Part shown: positions 44,534-57,239 of the stretch, in pieces
Layout of the letters: each line of letters opens with the position of its first letter
Numbering within the stretch: position 1 is the first letter of the stretch
NCBI RefSeq assembly: GCF_902459465.1
Contig: NC_047065.1
Location: 10,712,170 to 10,776,169 of the forward strand
Direction: 5' to 3'
DNA: 64,000 nucleotides
Origin: Asterias rubens
Taxonomy: Eukaryota > Echinodermata > Asteroidea > Forcipulatida > Asteriidae
Translations under genes and position numbers: made by a program
The notes under the pieces: model-generated
Database searches by the model: none
Told to the model about the DNA's origin: nothing
Seen by the model: only the letters and a program-made list of their open reading frames with translations

Positions 44534-45475
44534 GCCGAATTTCATGGCTCTGCTTACCGTAAGCAAAAAAATCAGCGCTTACGGAAGCAGGAAATTTTGT
44601 GTCTATGGCAAGCGTATTTCACGGGGTTAGCGGCGAATTTTGTCTTTGCGCGTGCCTACTCCACATTTCTAGGCATTCTACACTTAAAAGGCTAGTTCAG
44701 AAAGCCGGTTATAAACAGCTCCAGCTGGGCCCAATTTCATGGCACTGCTTACCGTAAGCAAAAAAATCAGCGCTTACGGAAGCAGGAAATTTTGTGTCTA
44801 TGGCAAGCGTATTTCACGGGTTAGCGGCGAATTTTGTCTTTTGCGCGTGCCTACTCCACATTTCTAGGCATTCTACACTTAAAGGCTAGTTCAGAAAGCC
44901 GGTTATAAACAGCTCCAGCTGGGCCCAATTTCATGGCACTGCTTACCGTAAGCAGAGAATCAGCGCTTACGGAAGCCGGGAATTCTGTGTATACGACAAG
45001 CGTATTTCATGGGTTAGCGGCGAATTTTGGCTTTGCGCGTGCCTACTCCACGTTTCTAGGCATTCTACGCTAAAAGGCTAGCACAGAAAGCCGGTTATAA
45101 ACAGCTCCAGCTGGGCCCAATTTCATGGCACTGCTTACCGTAAGCAGAGAATCAGCGCTTACGGAAGCCGGGAATTCTGTGTATACGACAAGCGTATTTC
45201 ATGGGTTAGCGGCGAATTTTGGCTTTTGCGCATGCCTACTCCACGTTTCTAGGCATTCTACGCTTAAAAGGCTAGCACAGAAAGCCGGTTATAAACAGCT
45301 CCAGCTGGGCCCAATTTCATGGCACTGCTTACCGTAAGCAGAGAATCAGCGCTTACGGAAGCCGGGAATTCTGTGTATAGGGCAAGCGTATTTCATGGGT
45401 TAGCGGCGAATTTTGGCTTTTGCGTGCGTACTCCACGTTTCTAGGCAATCTACGCTTAAAAGCCTAGCTAGTAAA
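44534..45475. repeat. MITE-derived ~194-bp satellite, 5 units (copy B)
   Basis: Units begin near 44533, 44727, 44921, 45112 and 45306; the first three carry AAAAAAATCAGCGC, the later ones AGAGAATCAGCGC. Confidence 0.85.
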
Positions 45476-46344
45476 ACTTCATGAATTTTCAGTAAAACTT
45501 CCGTCTAAGCTTTCTTTGCCGTTTATGAACTTTAATGAATGATCATAACTCAACTGTGTATCAGCTCCCTGGCATATTATGTTATTTTTAGTATCCGTAT
45601 GTCACTGCTAGTAATGCTCATTAACATAATTGTCAATCACTTTACTTTGAAGTGTTTTCTTTTGCCATTGGGTCTAATAAAGCTATAGTAAGTTTTAAAA
45701 TGTTCAATTTATGTTGCCAGGTTTTTATTCATTCAAACTTACATTTATCTTCATGAAATCAAGTACAAACAATTGTTTTTTTAAAGGATAACCAATAAAC
45801 AAAGCTATTTATTGAGGCAGAGAAAAATAGAGTTTAACATTCAGTGTACAAGTATGGCTTTTTAGTAAAATAAATGCATTGGTCATGTGAAACAGGAAAC
45901 AACTGTGTGATGTAGACTGATCATTGTAAAAAAAAAAAAAAAATAGAAATACCCCGCCCTGTAAAACAACCGTGCATTGTTTTGTCAAAATGTCAAACGA
46001 AAAGAGGCCTGTGTGAATTATGATTTGTTAACCTATAAAAAATCCGGCAAAACCTTAAGTTCTTTGTTTGTATCCCACTCCAGTGAATTTGTCTTTGTTT
46101 ACCCCAAAATCATTTACAATTTGCCCAGTCAGTAATTTCCCTTGATATGATTTGAAACTTTGCACGGTGGAAGTTTTATTAAAGAGATAGTACACAGTAA
46201 AACATCTGTTTTGAGAAGTGTTTGTTTTAAAGACCGTTGGTTAACGACTCTTTGTTCCAGAACTTCAAACCTATAGAATTAATCTGCAAACAAATCATTT
46301 CAAAAAGTGATTGCGTTTTTAAAAACCTGTGTCATTTGTCTCAA

Positions 46345-47550
46345 CATGGGAAGAATTGTCCCTATATATAGGAATACAAGCTGGAAAGCATTACCGCTGT
46401 AACGATTCTTATGTTCAGTTTGTGAGTGGGGTTCAAAACTGTTGCCCCTTTTTCATCCCCATATGTACAAAAAAGGTGAAATGTTTCTCAAAATGCAATT
46501 ATCTAAAGCTGTGTACTAAGCTTCACCGCAGTTATAAGTTTTTACTGACCCATTATTTGAAAGTTGAATATTATCTATAGGAATACAATCTGGGAGGCAT
46601 TTTTTTTATAAAGGCACTGTTCACGTTTGGTAATTGTCAAAGCCCAGTATTCTCACTTGGTGTATCCCATCATAAGCATAAAATAACAAGCCTTTGAAAA
46701 TTTGGGCTCAATTGGTCATCGAAGTTGCGAGAAAACGATGCAGAAAAAACACCCTTGTTGAACGATTTTGTGTGCTTTCAGATAGGAATAAAATACTTCT
46801 AGCTAGAAGTCTTTTAATATTTTAGTTAGAAATTACCCCTTTCTCAAAAACTACGTTACTTCAGAGGGAGTCGTTTCCCATAATGTTTTATACCAACAAC
46901 AGCTCTCCAATGCTCGTTACCAATTCAATTTTTAAGATAATTGTTTTGAGTAACTACCAAACGTGTACCTTCCCTTTAACGCTTCTCATTTTAATTTTTT
47001 GGGAGAATAAAAAATAGGAAGGATAATCCATATAGGAATATAATCTGAGAAGCATTACCGCGGTAATGCGTGTTATGATCGGGGGGGGGGGGGGGTCAAG
47101 CGTTTGTACCAAGAAGCGAAGTATAATTTTGTTCTTCTAAAATTTGCATTATGTGGCCTACTATCCAACTGCTGTAGACCCTACTCCTCACCGCATGTAT
47201 AAAGTTTTATGGCATTTCAGAGTTCAATATGGTCCAACTGTAAAGAATTTAGTCAAAATAGGATACAATAGGTATACAATCTGAGAAGCGTTACTGCGGT
47301 AATGCTTTTATACTCAATTTGGGGGTAATAAAAAGTGGTACCCCGTTTTCCATACTCGGACGTGTGTACTTCTCAAACGATGCAATGTAATTCCAAAGCT
47401 GTTGTACTTCTTACCACTTACATATTGTTTACATTAGATTTTCAGAGTTTCATTGTCATAATAGGAAAAATAGTTCATATAGAAACACAATCTGAGAAGC
47501 ATTACCGCAGTGACGCTTCTTACATTAAACTTTGGGGTGGCCAGTTTCTG
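46345..47550. repeat. Dispersed palindrome modules, copy B
   Basis: Counterpart of 14755-15960, with the GCATTACCGCGGTAATGC palindrome near 47051 and a shorter G run after it. Confidence 0.6.
46608..46980. mobile_element. Family-1 MITE, copy B
   Basis: Counterpart of 15022-15393. Confidence 0.8.
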
Positions 47551-47936
47551 TTAAAGCCATTGGACACTATTGGTAATTGTCAAAGACCAGTCTTCCCACT
47601 TGCTGTATCTCAACATATGCATATAATAACAAACCTGTGAAAATTTGAGCTCGATTGGTCGTCGGAGTTGCGAGATAACTATGAAAGAAAAAAATACCCT
47701 TGTCACACAAAGTTGTGTGCTTTCAGATGCTTGATTTCGGGACCTCAAATTCTAAATCTGAGGTCTCGAAATCAAATTCGTGGAAAATTACTTCTTTCTC
47801 GAAAACTACCCACTTCAGAGGGAGCCGTTTCTCACAATGTTTTATACTACGAACCTCTCCCCATTACTCATTACCAAGTAAGGTTTTATGCAAATAATTA
47901 TTTTGAGTAATTACCAATAGTGTCCACTGCCTTTAA
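47551..47936. mobile_element. Family-1 MITE, copy B
   Basis: Counterpart of 15965-16349. Confidence 0.85.
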
Positions 47937-48286
47937 GCTATTTTTCTGTGCTTAGCAAGTTTTTGTGCTTCCAGGCATAATAAAATGAGTCCTACGTTCC
48001 AGTCTATTTCCTGGCAGGCAATACATTCCACTGCTCATATTATGAAAAATGCTGTATAATAACGACCAAAAAAATAGAAGGCTGGATTTCTGCACAAAAA
48101 TATTGGAAAACGTCATACAAATCATACTTTGATAGCGCCCTCTAATGACAGGCTAATTTCATTATGATTCAAATTATATCGCCAATTGTTCTTCATCAAT
48201 GTTCTCCAATAATTTCACGAAATCGCCTTAAAAATCACAGATTATTCTTTATCCATCAACCAGTTAATTCTCGCCCGTGCGTGCAG

Positions 48287-48294
48287 TATAAAAG
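48287..48294 (+). promoter_or_regulatory. TATA box, coiled-coil gene copy B
   Basis: TATAAAAG in the same context as 16702-16709, about 455 bp before the ATG at 48747. Confidence 0.45.
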
Positions 48295-49319
48295 TGAGTA
48301 GGACTTTTCTTATTTTGTTATCTCTAAAGATGGGATATTGGTATAAGTATGGGGCTCGTGATCAGTGATGATCAATCATTGATGGTCTGCTGCGTGCATG
48401 GGAAAGTTTGTTATTTACCAGTTACGATAATGGTAGTGTTTTACCGTACATGTAGTTACAGAAGTTCCGGAGTACTCAATCATCAAAGTTGTTGATTATT
48501 AAGGTTACTTGTGCTGTATTTCTTCTCTTTGGGCCTAATAATAATCCAGTTGATCTCACTGTTTTGTGTATATGCTGTATTGCCTATAAAAAAATAATAT
48601 TAATAATTGACACTATAGGCCTAGATGTCCTATGTGTTTCGTTGTCTACGGATATATGATGTGTGCTTTGTTTACCCACGCCTGCTTCTTCTATTCTGTG
48701 GAAGAGGTAAAGACATCATCAGTGGTAAAACTCGTTCATTTCAACAATGGATGAAGGTAAGTGAAGAATTAACAACTTCTTCCCAAATTTCTCATTTGCT
48801 TTCACCTTTTTTGTTTACAGTACAGTACTCTTGATGTTGGAACCGTAATACTTACCTTCATTGGTGATGATCAGTGTTGTAGCCACGGTGGGCGACGGTG
48901 GGCGGGCCTGCCAAGTACTGACAATTTCCGCCCGGCACTTCAGCTGAAAAACAGACTGCCAATACCACAACTAGTTCCAATGGTAGGTCTTGTATTGCAT
49001 AATGGTCACCAGCCAGTGAGGCAGTTGAACATCTTCTGTGATTAATTTCTGGACAGAAGTGTTATTGGGCTGTTAAGTTTGTACAATGATGCATTAAAGC
49101 AAAATGAGTTGTCTGTCGACCCTTGTCATTTTTTATTAAATTTGTGGATATCTGAAAAGAGCAAAAGCTATACTCTGCTACTTTGAAAACTCTAGGTTTA
49201 TACAACCTTTTGTTCAAAATTTATGAAAGGAGATAATTCCAAGAGATCTGAGCAACTGAAAAAGGTTGAAAGCCCTTTCTGGTTAAAAACCCTTTACATC
49301 CACAATGCACATGTATCAA

Positions 49320-50395
49320 CCGCTAGACAAATTGCTTAGGCCTGCAGACATCCCGCTCCTCCGCCCCTTTGACTTAATATCGGAGGAACCACCTGCAACC
49401 AAGTGGAAATTACCAAAAACACTTTTCCAAAAACAAAGTGTCACCCGCCAGACAAATGTTTTGCTGCATTTGGCCTGACTCCCCCCCCCCCCAACTTTGT
49501 ATAGGGAATGGTGTTATTGGTCATTTCAACTTGGTTTATGTCGCTCCTCCGATGTTTAACCCGGGGGTTGGGAGGGGAGGAGTCTGGCGGGCCCAATGCA
49601 GCAAAACCCTTGTCTGGCGGCTGATACTGGTTTGGGGAATAGTGTCATTGGTCATTTCAACTTTGTTTGAGGTGGTTCCTCTGACGTTTACTTAAGTAGG
49701 GGGGGGTGTCTGGCGGGCCCAATGCAGCAAAACTTCTGTCAGGCAGCTGAATACTGGTATTAAGAATAGTGTTAATCGTCCTAATTCTCTATGGTCATTT
49801 CAACTGCGTTTCAGGCTGTTCCTCTTATGTTTAACCCAGGGGGGGGCGGGGGGTGTCTGGCGGGCCCATGGATGCAGCAAAACTTTTGTCAGGCGGCTGA
49901 TACTGGTATTGGGAATAGTGTCATCATTTGTCATTTCAACTTGGTTTACAAGGGGGTCTGATGTTTAACGTGGGGGGGGTCTGGCGGGCTTAATGCAGCA
50001 AAACTTTTGTCTGGTGGCTGATACTGGTATTGGGAATAGTGTCATCATTGGTCATTTCAACTTGGTTTACAAGGGGGTCTGATGTTTAACGTGGGGGGGG
50101 GGGGGGTCTGGCGGGCTTAATGCAGCAAAACTTTTGTCTGGTGGCTGATACTGGTATTGGGAATAGTGTCATCATTGGTCATTTCAACTTGGTTTTAGGC
50201 GGTTCCTCAGATGTTTAACCCAGGAGGGAGGGGGGGGAGGCGGGTGTCTGGCGGGCCCAATTCAGCAAATCTCAAGTCTGGCGGCTGATACTGGTATAAA
50301 TTATAGTGTTATTGGTCCTTTCTCTATCTGGTCATTACAACTGCGGTTCCTCTGTTGTTTAACCCAGGGGGAGGGGGGGGGGGGTTGCAGGCCAA
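49320..50395. repeat. Poly-G minisatellite, copy B
   Basis: Counterpart of 17760-18785 with shorter G runs, one more GATGTTTAACGTGGGG unit (49975 and 50090), and without the 71-bp duplication. Confidence 0.9.
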
Positions 50396-50914
50396 TGCAG
50401 CGAAATTATTGTACTACTACTAGCATACTTGTTGTTATTAAATTATGGGCTCTTACGTTTTAAAAGAATACCAGGTCGACGCGTGGGGCCAGGGCCGGAG
50501 CTCCAGAAAGGGGGAGTTTTTAGAATTATGTATTTCAAGAGGTGGTATCACTGAGTATGGATTGAATTTTTGGTGCGTCTTCATAAACCCTTGGAGTATC
50601 AATAAGACGATAGGCCTACCCATGCCGGATTAACATGAGTTGAGATTTGTGAGTTTGGTGTTATTTACCGAGCTTTGTTTGTTTTGATTGACTGTTTGCA
50701 GGGAAGAGGTTGAATCAAGGAAGAGGCTGAGTGAGAAGAATGCAGAGGACTTCAAGCATATGGATAAAATAACCAGGTTATTACAGTTTGGAGAAATCTT
50801 TCCATAAAGCTTTGTCCTTTTTCTTGAAACTGTACTTAATTTTGGTCCAATTCCAATCCATCAAGTAATTTATTTTTTTGTTTATTTATTTATTCACTTA
50901 GGCTTTAAAAACTT

Positions 50915-51350
50915 CAAAACACACAGCAACAATAAGTAGAAATGTGTCATTTTTACATTATTAGTAAAATAATTACTAAAATAAAGACATCAACAAAAAG
51001 CAAGCAGAAGCCTATAGGGATTGCCCAATAGGGAACCAAATCACTATCCAGTTCTTGAATTGGTCTCAACGTTTTGACTAGCTTGCTCTAGTCATCGTCA
51101 AGAGACTGACTCCGCGGTAGTGCAGTTAATTATGATCCTATAAAGCTGAAGTAGTTGTCCCAGCCAATTTTCTATACCTTCCGCCCGGGTATAGTTACAA
51201 AGCAGGACAGTTCTTTTCAGAACAAGTCTCCCAAAAATCTGATAATCTACTCTTTGCGGTAGTAGAATAAAGAAAGACAGTTCTCTAAGAACAAACTCTA
51301 CCTGGCAAGTAGAAACACACTTGGTGTTACCGCAAACCAAATATATATTG
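50915..51350 (-). mobile_element. Hammerhead-bearing dispersed repeat, copy B
   Basis: Counterpart of 19320-19765. The first core is further mutated here (CTTGACGATGACTAG), so it is less likely to fold as a ribozyme than copy A. Confidence 0.45.
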
Positions 51351-52597
51351 ATACCTCACCATGCAATGCCTAAATTCTGTTGTACCCTTTTCACTGATGA
51401 AAGAGGTTTCTAAAAAAATAATTGCCTTGTTGGTGATTTCCAATCCATGTTTAGTTTCACCTCACATGTAGGTATACTTGTGAAATTTGTGTGTAATTTT
51501 TTTTCCCAAAAGACTTTGATGGGTTAAAACACAAGTGCTTTATTTGTCTTTAAAAAGACAAATAGTTAATTATTTTCTGCAAATTATTTATTATGACCCA
51601 TCAAAATGAACTAGGCATTTCTGAGCTTTTAAGGAACTGGTGGTTCTCAAATGTAATACTGTAAAAATTAACTATGCCTAGTGATCAAATGCACACAAAA
51701 CGTGCAACTACACATGTAGACCATTCAGACTGAATTTCTTCGTTTAACAGCAGCTGATGTAAATTTGTCCGATATTTGTCGTTTATTTTAGGTTGCGTAG
51801 AGAACCCTACAGAAGTACTTTCGACGAGCAGTAGCGTCTAGACAAAGAGTAAGTAAAGTCTTTCTTATGATTTTTCTCCTGTAGATGATCAGCGTATATT
51901 AATAGAAACATGAGTCTTTAACCAATAGTTCTTTTCCGAACCAACACTACTCAAAAAGAGACTCACATGGTGTTATCGCAAAATGTTCCTATAGTTATAA
52001 TTCCACCATACAAAGTTTCAAATCCTACTAATGGTGGTGGGCATCAAATAGGTGGGGGTGGGGGGTGTGACAAGGGGAGGGGGGGCACAATATCAATTGT
52101 CCCCCCATCTTTTTGACCACCTTAATCATGAAGCCCAAGTATTGCACTGTGTAAGACCAACCCTGTGTCTCGCCATGGGCATTAATCCTGGGGGCTAAGG
52201 ATGAAACAACTTTTTAGAAGGGTGGGGGACACTATATAAAATGTCCCCCCTCAAAATTGACCAAAGATTGCACCACAGAGCATCTAAACTGCAGAATTTT
52301 CCCGTGCCTATAAGCGGGTTGGACCCTATGCTATTTGGCTTCTCACACGAATGCTCAAACATTATGATTGATGCCATTGACGGGACACAGGGTTTGGTCT
52401 TATACAGTGCAATACTTGAGTTTCAAGATAAAGATGGTCATAGACACGGGAAACATTTGAGTTTGTGCCCTCCACCCTTCAAAAATGGGGGGTGGGGTGG
52501 GGGATAGTCCCTTCCACTGTTTCAAGGGGGAGGTGCAATTTTGACAACGTTTGAGCATTAGTGTGAGAAGCCAAACAGCATAGGATCCAGGCCTGCT

Positions 52598-52953
52598 TAA
52601 AGGCAGTGGACACTATTGGTAGTGACTTAAAATAATTATCAGCATAAAACCTCACTTGGTAACGTGCAATGGGGAGAGGTTGATAGTATCAAACATTGTG
52701 AGAACGGGCTCCGTCTGAAGTGATGTAGTTTTTGAGAAAGAAGTAATTTTTCACGAATTTCATTTCAAGATCTCAGATTTAGAAGTTAAGGTCGCGAAAT
52801 CAAGCATCTGAAAGCATCTGAAAGCACACTACTCCATGTGACCGATTGAGCTCAGATTTTCACAGGTTTTTTATTTTAGGCATGTTGAGATACACCAAGT
52901 TAGAAGACTGGTCTTTGAAAACTGCCAATAGTGTTCAGAGTCTTTATTAGGCG
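52598..52953. mobile_element. Family-1 MITE, copy B, internally deleted
   Basis: Counterpart of 21241-21629; lacks ~45 bp between GTGACCG and ATTGAGCTC and has a local AGCATCTGAA duplication. Confidence 0.8.
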
Positions 52954-53034
52954 AGCGCGGACCCATGCCTTTAAGATTTCACAGTCACATGCTCACTCTT
53001 CGAGAGATTTGTGTCATGTATGTAGAGCCGTACC

Positions 53035-53330
53035 TGAAGATGCTGTTAACTCAAAAGGTTCTACTGCTGCTTACATTTTAAAGGCTTTGGTCTGTTCCAT
53101 TCTTTTTGCCTCTTGTTGGCCTAAAGATTGCACAACAGAGCATCTAGAATGACCCTTGCCGTAAAGGTTTCACACTAGCTTGCTCACTCTTTGACATGAA
53201 TCTTTGACAAATTTGTGTCATAGGTCCCCACATGAAGATGCTGTTGACCAAAAAGGTTCTACTGCTGCTCACACTCTAAAGGCTATGTTCTGTTCCATTC
53301 TTTTTGCCTCTTATTGGCCTAAGATTGCAC
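53035..53330. repeat. Direct duplication, copy B
   Basis: Counterpart of 21715-22040. Confidence 0.65.
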
Positions 53331-54571
53331 CAGGGAACATCTGTAATATAGATCAAACCAAATCCTACTTAAAGCATTTATAATGCAAAGTTTTCCCCAG
53401 GCTGGAAAAAGCTTTGCGTTCGCTTCATAGCATGCTCCATCTTTAATAGGTTTGCCCAACCCAACCCCCCAACCCCAACTACAACTCCTTTGATCCACCC
53501 TTGATGATGCTGGTGAGGGTAGGGATGACTTGCCGTCTGAGCACTATATATGCAGACACAATATGGATACGCAGCTATAATTGAGTTGTTTGTTAGCTAA
53601 TAACCATGTAAATTAAAATAATGGTGCGTCATATGTCATAGCTTGAAACATGCATAAATTCCAACTTCTCAGAGGGGGCACATCACCCCTCAGACTGCAC
53701 CAGAGAGCATCAATGGCCTAAAAAAAATCCCGGTGCCCTAAAGCGGGTTCAGACCCCACGCTGAAATGATATGATAAACGTTGCCCCCTCCCCCCCCCCC
53801 ACATCTTTCAAGATACATTTAAGCTCATGCTAATGGTCACTACAAAGAAATAATAACAATTATGATCGAATGTTTTCTCATTTTCTCAGTTGCATGAAAC
53901 TCAAGAGGAGAAAAGAGCGGAGCTGGAGAATCAAATGAAGGATCTACAGGAAGAGCTGGCAGCAGAGGAAGACTCTGTAAGAGACACTGTTTTTCTTCTT
54001 TTTCAAGATTACATGTACATCTCAGCAACACGGTATTAAAGGGTTTGGATACTTTTTGAACAACACAAAACAGATTTACATTAAACTACCCGGTTTGAAG
54101 ATAATGATGGTAGAAATCTTCTAAAATATTACTTGCTGAGGTTGTAAGTTTTGAGACATGTAAAACACTATCATGAAAGTAATTTTCGTTTCTGCCTCAG
54201 GAAACAAAATTTTTTTTTAGCATGTTAGACGTATTTACGTTACTCTCCCGAAAAAATTGCTCTTTGATTTTCACTTTTTTTTTCTCAAACACTTGAAAAC
54301 TAGTGAAGTTAAAATTTTTACAGGTAAAGTATATTACATACACCTACATCTTCATTCGCAGTGAGTAGGGATTCATGTCATGGCCAAAAAACTTGATATA
54401 CAAAAGGTACCAAAACCCTTTCAAGATACAACTTTGCATCTTTGAGATCGTCATTCCTTTTATCAAGTGTCCCTGAATGAGAATGCATTTTGTTAACTCA
54501 ACCAATTCTGGGCTTAATGTGATGTGTATTAAGCACTGTTTTCTGTGAAAAAAAATATCACATGCAAATCA

Positions 54572-54646
54572 CTTGAGTGGGATTTGAACGTATGACCTTT
54601 GCATTGCTAAAGCAGATGTCCTACAACTATACCACCGAGCTAGCCC
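54572..54646 (-). repeat. tRNA-derived sequence, copy B
   Basis: Identical to 23290-23364. Confidence 0.55.
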
Positions 54647-55251
54647 GATGGCTAGAGGCAGCTCAAATCCTGGGTTTGAGAAACTGAGTGACCTTTAACC
54701 ATATTAACATTAAAAAACATTATTGTGCCAGTAGTGAAAATTCTTGTTGTTTCTGTCCAAATTGCTTATTAGAAATGTAAAGTTATTGTGAAAATGTTTA
54801 TTTTCCTTTGCAGCACGCAGCAGCGCTGGAGTGGGCGTATGATTCAAACTGCAAGCAGCTCATGAGGGATCTCTATGCCAATCAGTCCTCATCCGAGGCA
54901 CCTGTCATCATTGCCCATAGTAACGGTACCCCATCCCATCAGGAGAGCCCAGAGTCTGCCGACCAGATCACCAATAGTAACCTTGAGGTTCAGTGGGTCA
55001 TCGAGCAAAATCCCAAGGAGAGGTCAGAAGAGACCGGTGAGGTCAACCATATTGAAGACCAGTCGCTCAGACAGCGTCGTTTTTGTCACAGTGATGAACT
55101 TGGTAATGCGTCACCAAAGTCAGTCGGTTCAGAGCCTCCATCACCAACACGATCAACGGAGGAATCTCCAAGAAAAGATGCTGTCATCCCATCACCTTGG
55201 GGTTCACCACACCTGCTAAATCCATTCGCCGTTTCTAAAACGCCCAGATAA

Positions 55252-56930
55252 AACCAACCCTGATGTGGTAGCGCCACCAATTGGCGGTGTTTTTCTCGGC
55301 TGCTGAAACGGGGGAGATGAAACTGGTCCGTGAACTGGACCCACAGCCGGTGTGTATTTTCATAATTGTAAGGTCTACAATAAGTATTCTGGCAAGAGAA
55401 GATCTATCAAGGTATGTTATGGAAAACCAAAGCAAATTATTTATTTTGGTAGCGTACCTTACTTCAGTGTTCAAACAAGCGTACTTCAATTATTTACTCA
55501 AAATTGCCCAACTTGCCTATTCCTTTGTAAAGTACATTACTTACCAATGCATAATACACGTGTACATGTGTATATCATAAGGCCTGTGCAATACCAGATA
55601 CAGTACTTCTGCAGTATTATCTAGCCTGCACCAATAAAGTATCTAAACACTTTACTAAGGGTCAGATTTAGCGGAACTTGAGTTTAGTAGGCAACAAAAT
55701 AGTTCGTTAATTCGGTTCACAGTTACTGACTGAGCATTTTGATTGACACCAGTATTATGTTGCACTATGATTATAAATGATAATGATGTTGTTTTGTGGA
55801 TTTATTGATGGGCACCTGGAGTGGCGTAAAGTCAAATTTGAAAAGTTGCAAAAGCCCATTCACTCAATTCCAGAACCTTGGGAACTAGCACTTAAGCATC
55901 ACATATACAAATTCAAGACAAAAGACACCAATTTGTTCTGTTTACCTAGCCATGAAATTTATTGAAGTAACTCCTCCGACTTCTAACATCACTGCTTATA
56001 AGTATTATCTGCTTTATCTCATAAAATCTAACTGCTGACTGAAGATGGCCCTCAATTAGTGTGTCCTCCATCACAGTCCTGAACGAAAAGGATACGTCTT
56101 CCTTTACTGTACTCTCAATAAGACATCTGATCTGTTCGGTCAGTTCAGCCATCGTATAGTCTTCTTTACCTCAAAACACCTTTCCCTGTTGGTTTATTCC
56201 TCCCGTCTCTGACACCTTTGCTTTGTTGTTGACAATTGATGCTGATGTTCATGGCATTCGAATTATCCAAAACAAACAAATCTTTTATAAAAGGCGGGCA
56301 AAAATAATGCTGGTCTCATTCGTCACAGTACATCGCTCTTGCTTGAATAAGTGCTTTTGCAACTTTTGAAATTCGACCTTAAGCCACTCAAGTGCCCTTA
56401 AATCCGCCAGACAACATCATAGCGCAACACAATATGTGTCAAAATGCACAGAAGATAACTGGTAATTGAATAAACTAATTATTTTGTTGCATACTAATTC
56501 AGGTTCCGATTGGTGAGTTTTATTGTGTCCATATTATTTTGTGATTTATGGTTGTAAATTTACTCTTTTTCGATGTGCTTTTTACATACAGAGGCCTAAA
56601 TCCCATGCCATCTTCCAAATTCCAAATTCATCATGACAGACCAATACAATACATCAGGCCTGTATGCTATTGCTTCGTTTTTGAAAGGGCAAGGGCACCC
56701 TATGAGGAAATTATCAATTTGTACTTTTCAAAGACACCAAGGCAATGACCAGGGGCTACGGAGACAATCGCCTTCATTGTCTCCGTGAAGTATCAGGCCT
56801 GCTACATGTAAATAGCTTCATTCATGTTTACTGTTAGTTTATGTCAGCTCAATAAGAAAATATAGTCTTCAAACAATCTAGTAATCTGCAAAAATAAATT
56901 AACTGATTTTTGTCTGTCTTTCTTCTTGCA
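55252..56930. other. Sequence beyond the duplication breakpoint, no gene proven
   Basis: Short open frames only. The longest plausible ones are 55281-55580 (contains GEMKLVRELDPQPV) and, on the minus strand, 56152-55946 (MAELTEQIRCLIESTVKEDV...), which looks more protein-like but has no family match that I know. A TATAAAAG lies at 56287. Confidence 0.35.
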
Positions 56931-56935
56931 GAATT

Positions 56936-57211
56936 TACAAGCTAGATCCCAGTGTAGCCGTTAACATCCCAATGTCAACACGCACACTAGTAAACTTTCA
57001 AGACATTTCCCTAAGCCTAAGACAAAGCAGGTGTCAGGGACATCCCTGTGTAGGAAGAAGCGTTCTTCGCCCAGGTCCGAAGAGAAAGTGGCTCGAAGTA
57101 GGGAGATGTCTGGCAGTCGGGAGTGAGAATTGACGAAATGGGAGGAAAATACACCATGCAGAAGAATGGATACGATGAGATTGCTGCTGTGGCTGAGTGT
57201 GAGGTACTTTT
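56936..57211 (+). CDS. Candidate exon(s) of an unidentified gene
   Basis: An acceptor (TTCTTCTTGCAG) ends at 56935 and a donor (TGTGAG|GTACTT) follows 57211, but no single frame is open throughout. One frame gives a basic Ser-rich peptide (PKPKTKQVSGTSLCRKKRSS..., ends 57124); another, which could begin at an internal acceptor CTGGCAG near 57117, gives SGVRIDEMGGKYTMQKNGYD...AAVAECE up to the donor. The latter is the better candidate exon. Confidence 0.3.
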
Positions 57212-57239
57212 TACAAAATTCAAATCCATAAAAGTCAGC

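Larger units (their letters stand above)
43831..55211 (+). repeat. Second copy (B) of the ~11.3-kb segment 12630-23939
   Basis: Collinear with copy A from the AT-rich run through the last coding exon; identical over long stretches and by eye about 97% overall. Differences: five satellite units instead of three, no SINE-like insertion at 52327, an extra poly-G unit, shorter G runs, small indels. The copies separate at 23939/55211 within an exon. Confidence 0.95.
48747..55251 (+). pseudogene. Coiled-coil gene copy B, frame broken in exon 2
   Basis: Exons correspond to 48747-48756, 50707-50776, 51801-51848, 53890-53976 and 54814-55251. Exon 2 is 70 nt instead of 80: ten bases around AAAGACGAAGAGACAACCAG of copy A are missing, so reading runs into a stop in exon 3 (GAGCAGTAG). 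Exons 3, 4 and 5 are otherwise open, with changes such as LHETQ for VHETQ and several substitutions in exon 5. After 55211 the sequence is unrelated to copy A, and the frame ends 13 codons later. It is either a duplicated pseudogene, a null allele, or an assembly error at one exon. Confidence 0.7.

Noticed and set aside
55946..56152. 68-aa minus-strand frame MAELTEQIRCLIE...
   Set aside because: Protein-like in its first 45 residues but no family, promoter or second exon could be supported; mentioned in the region note only.
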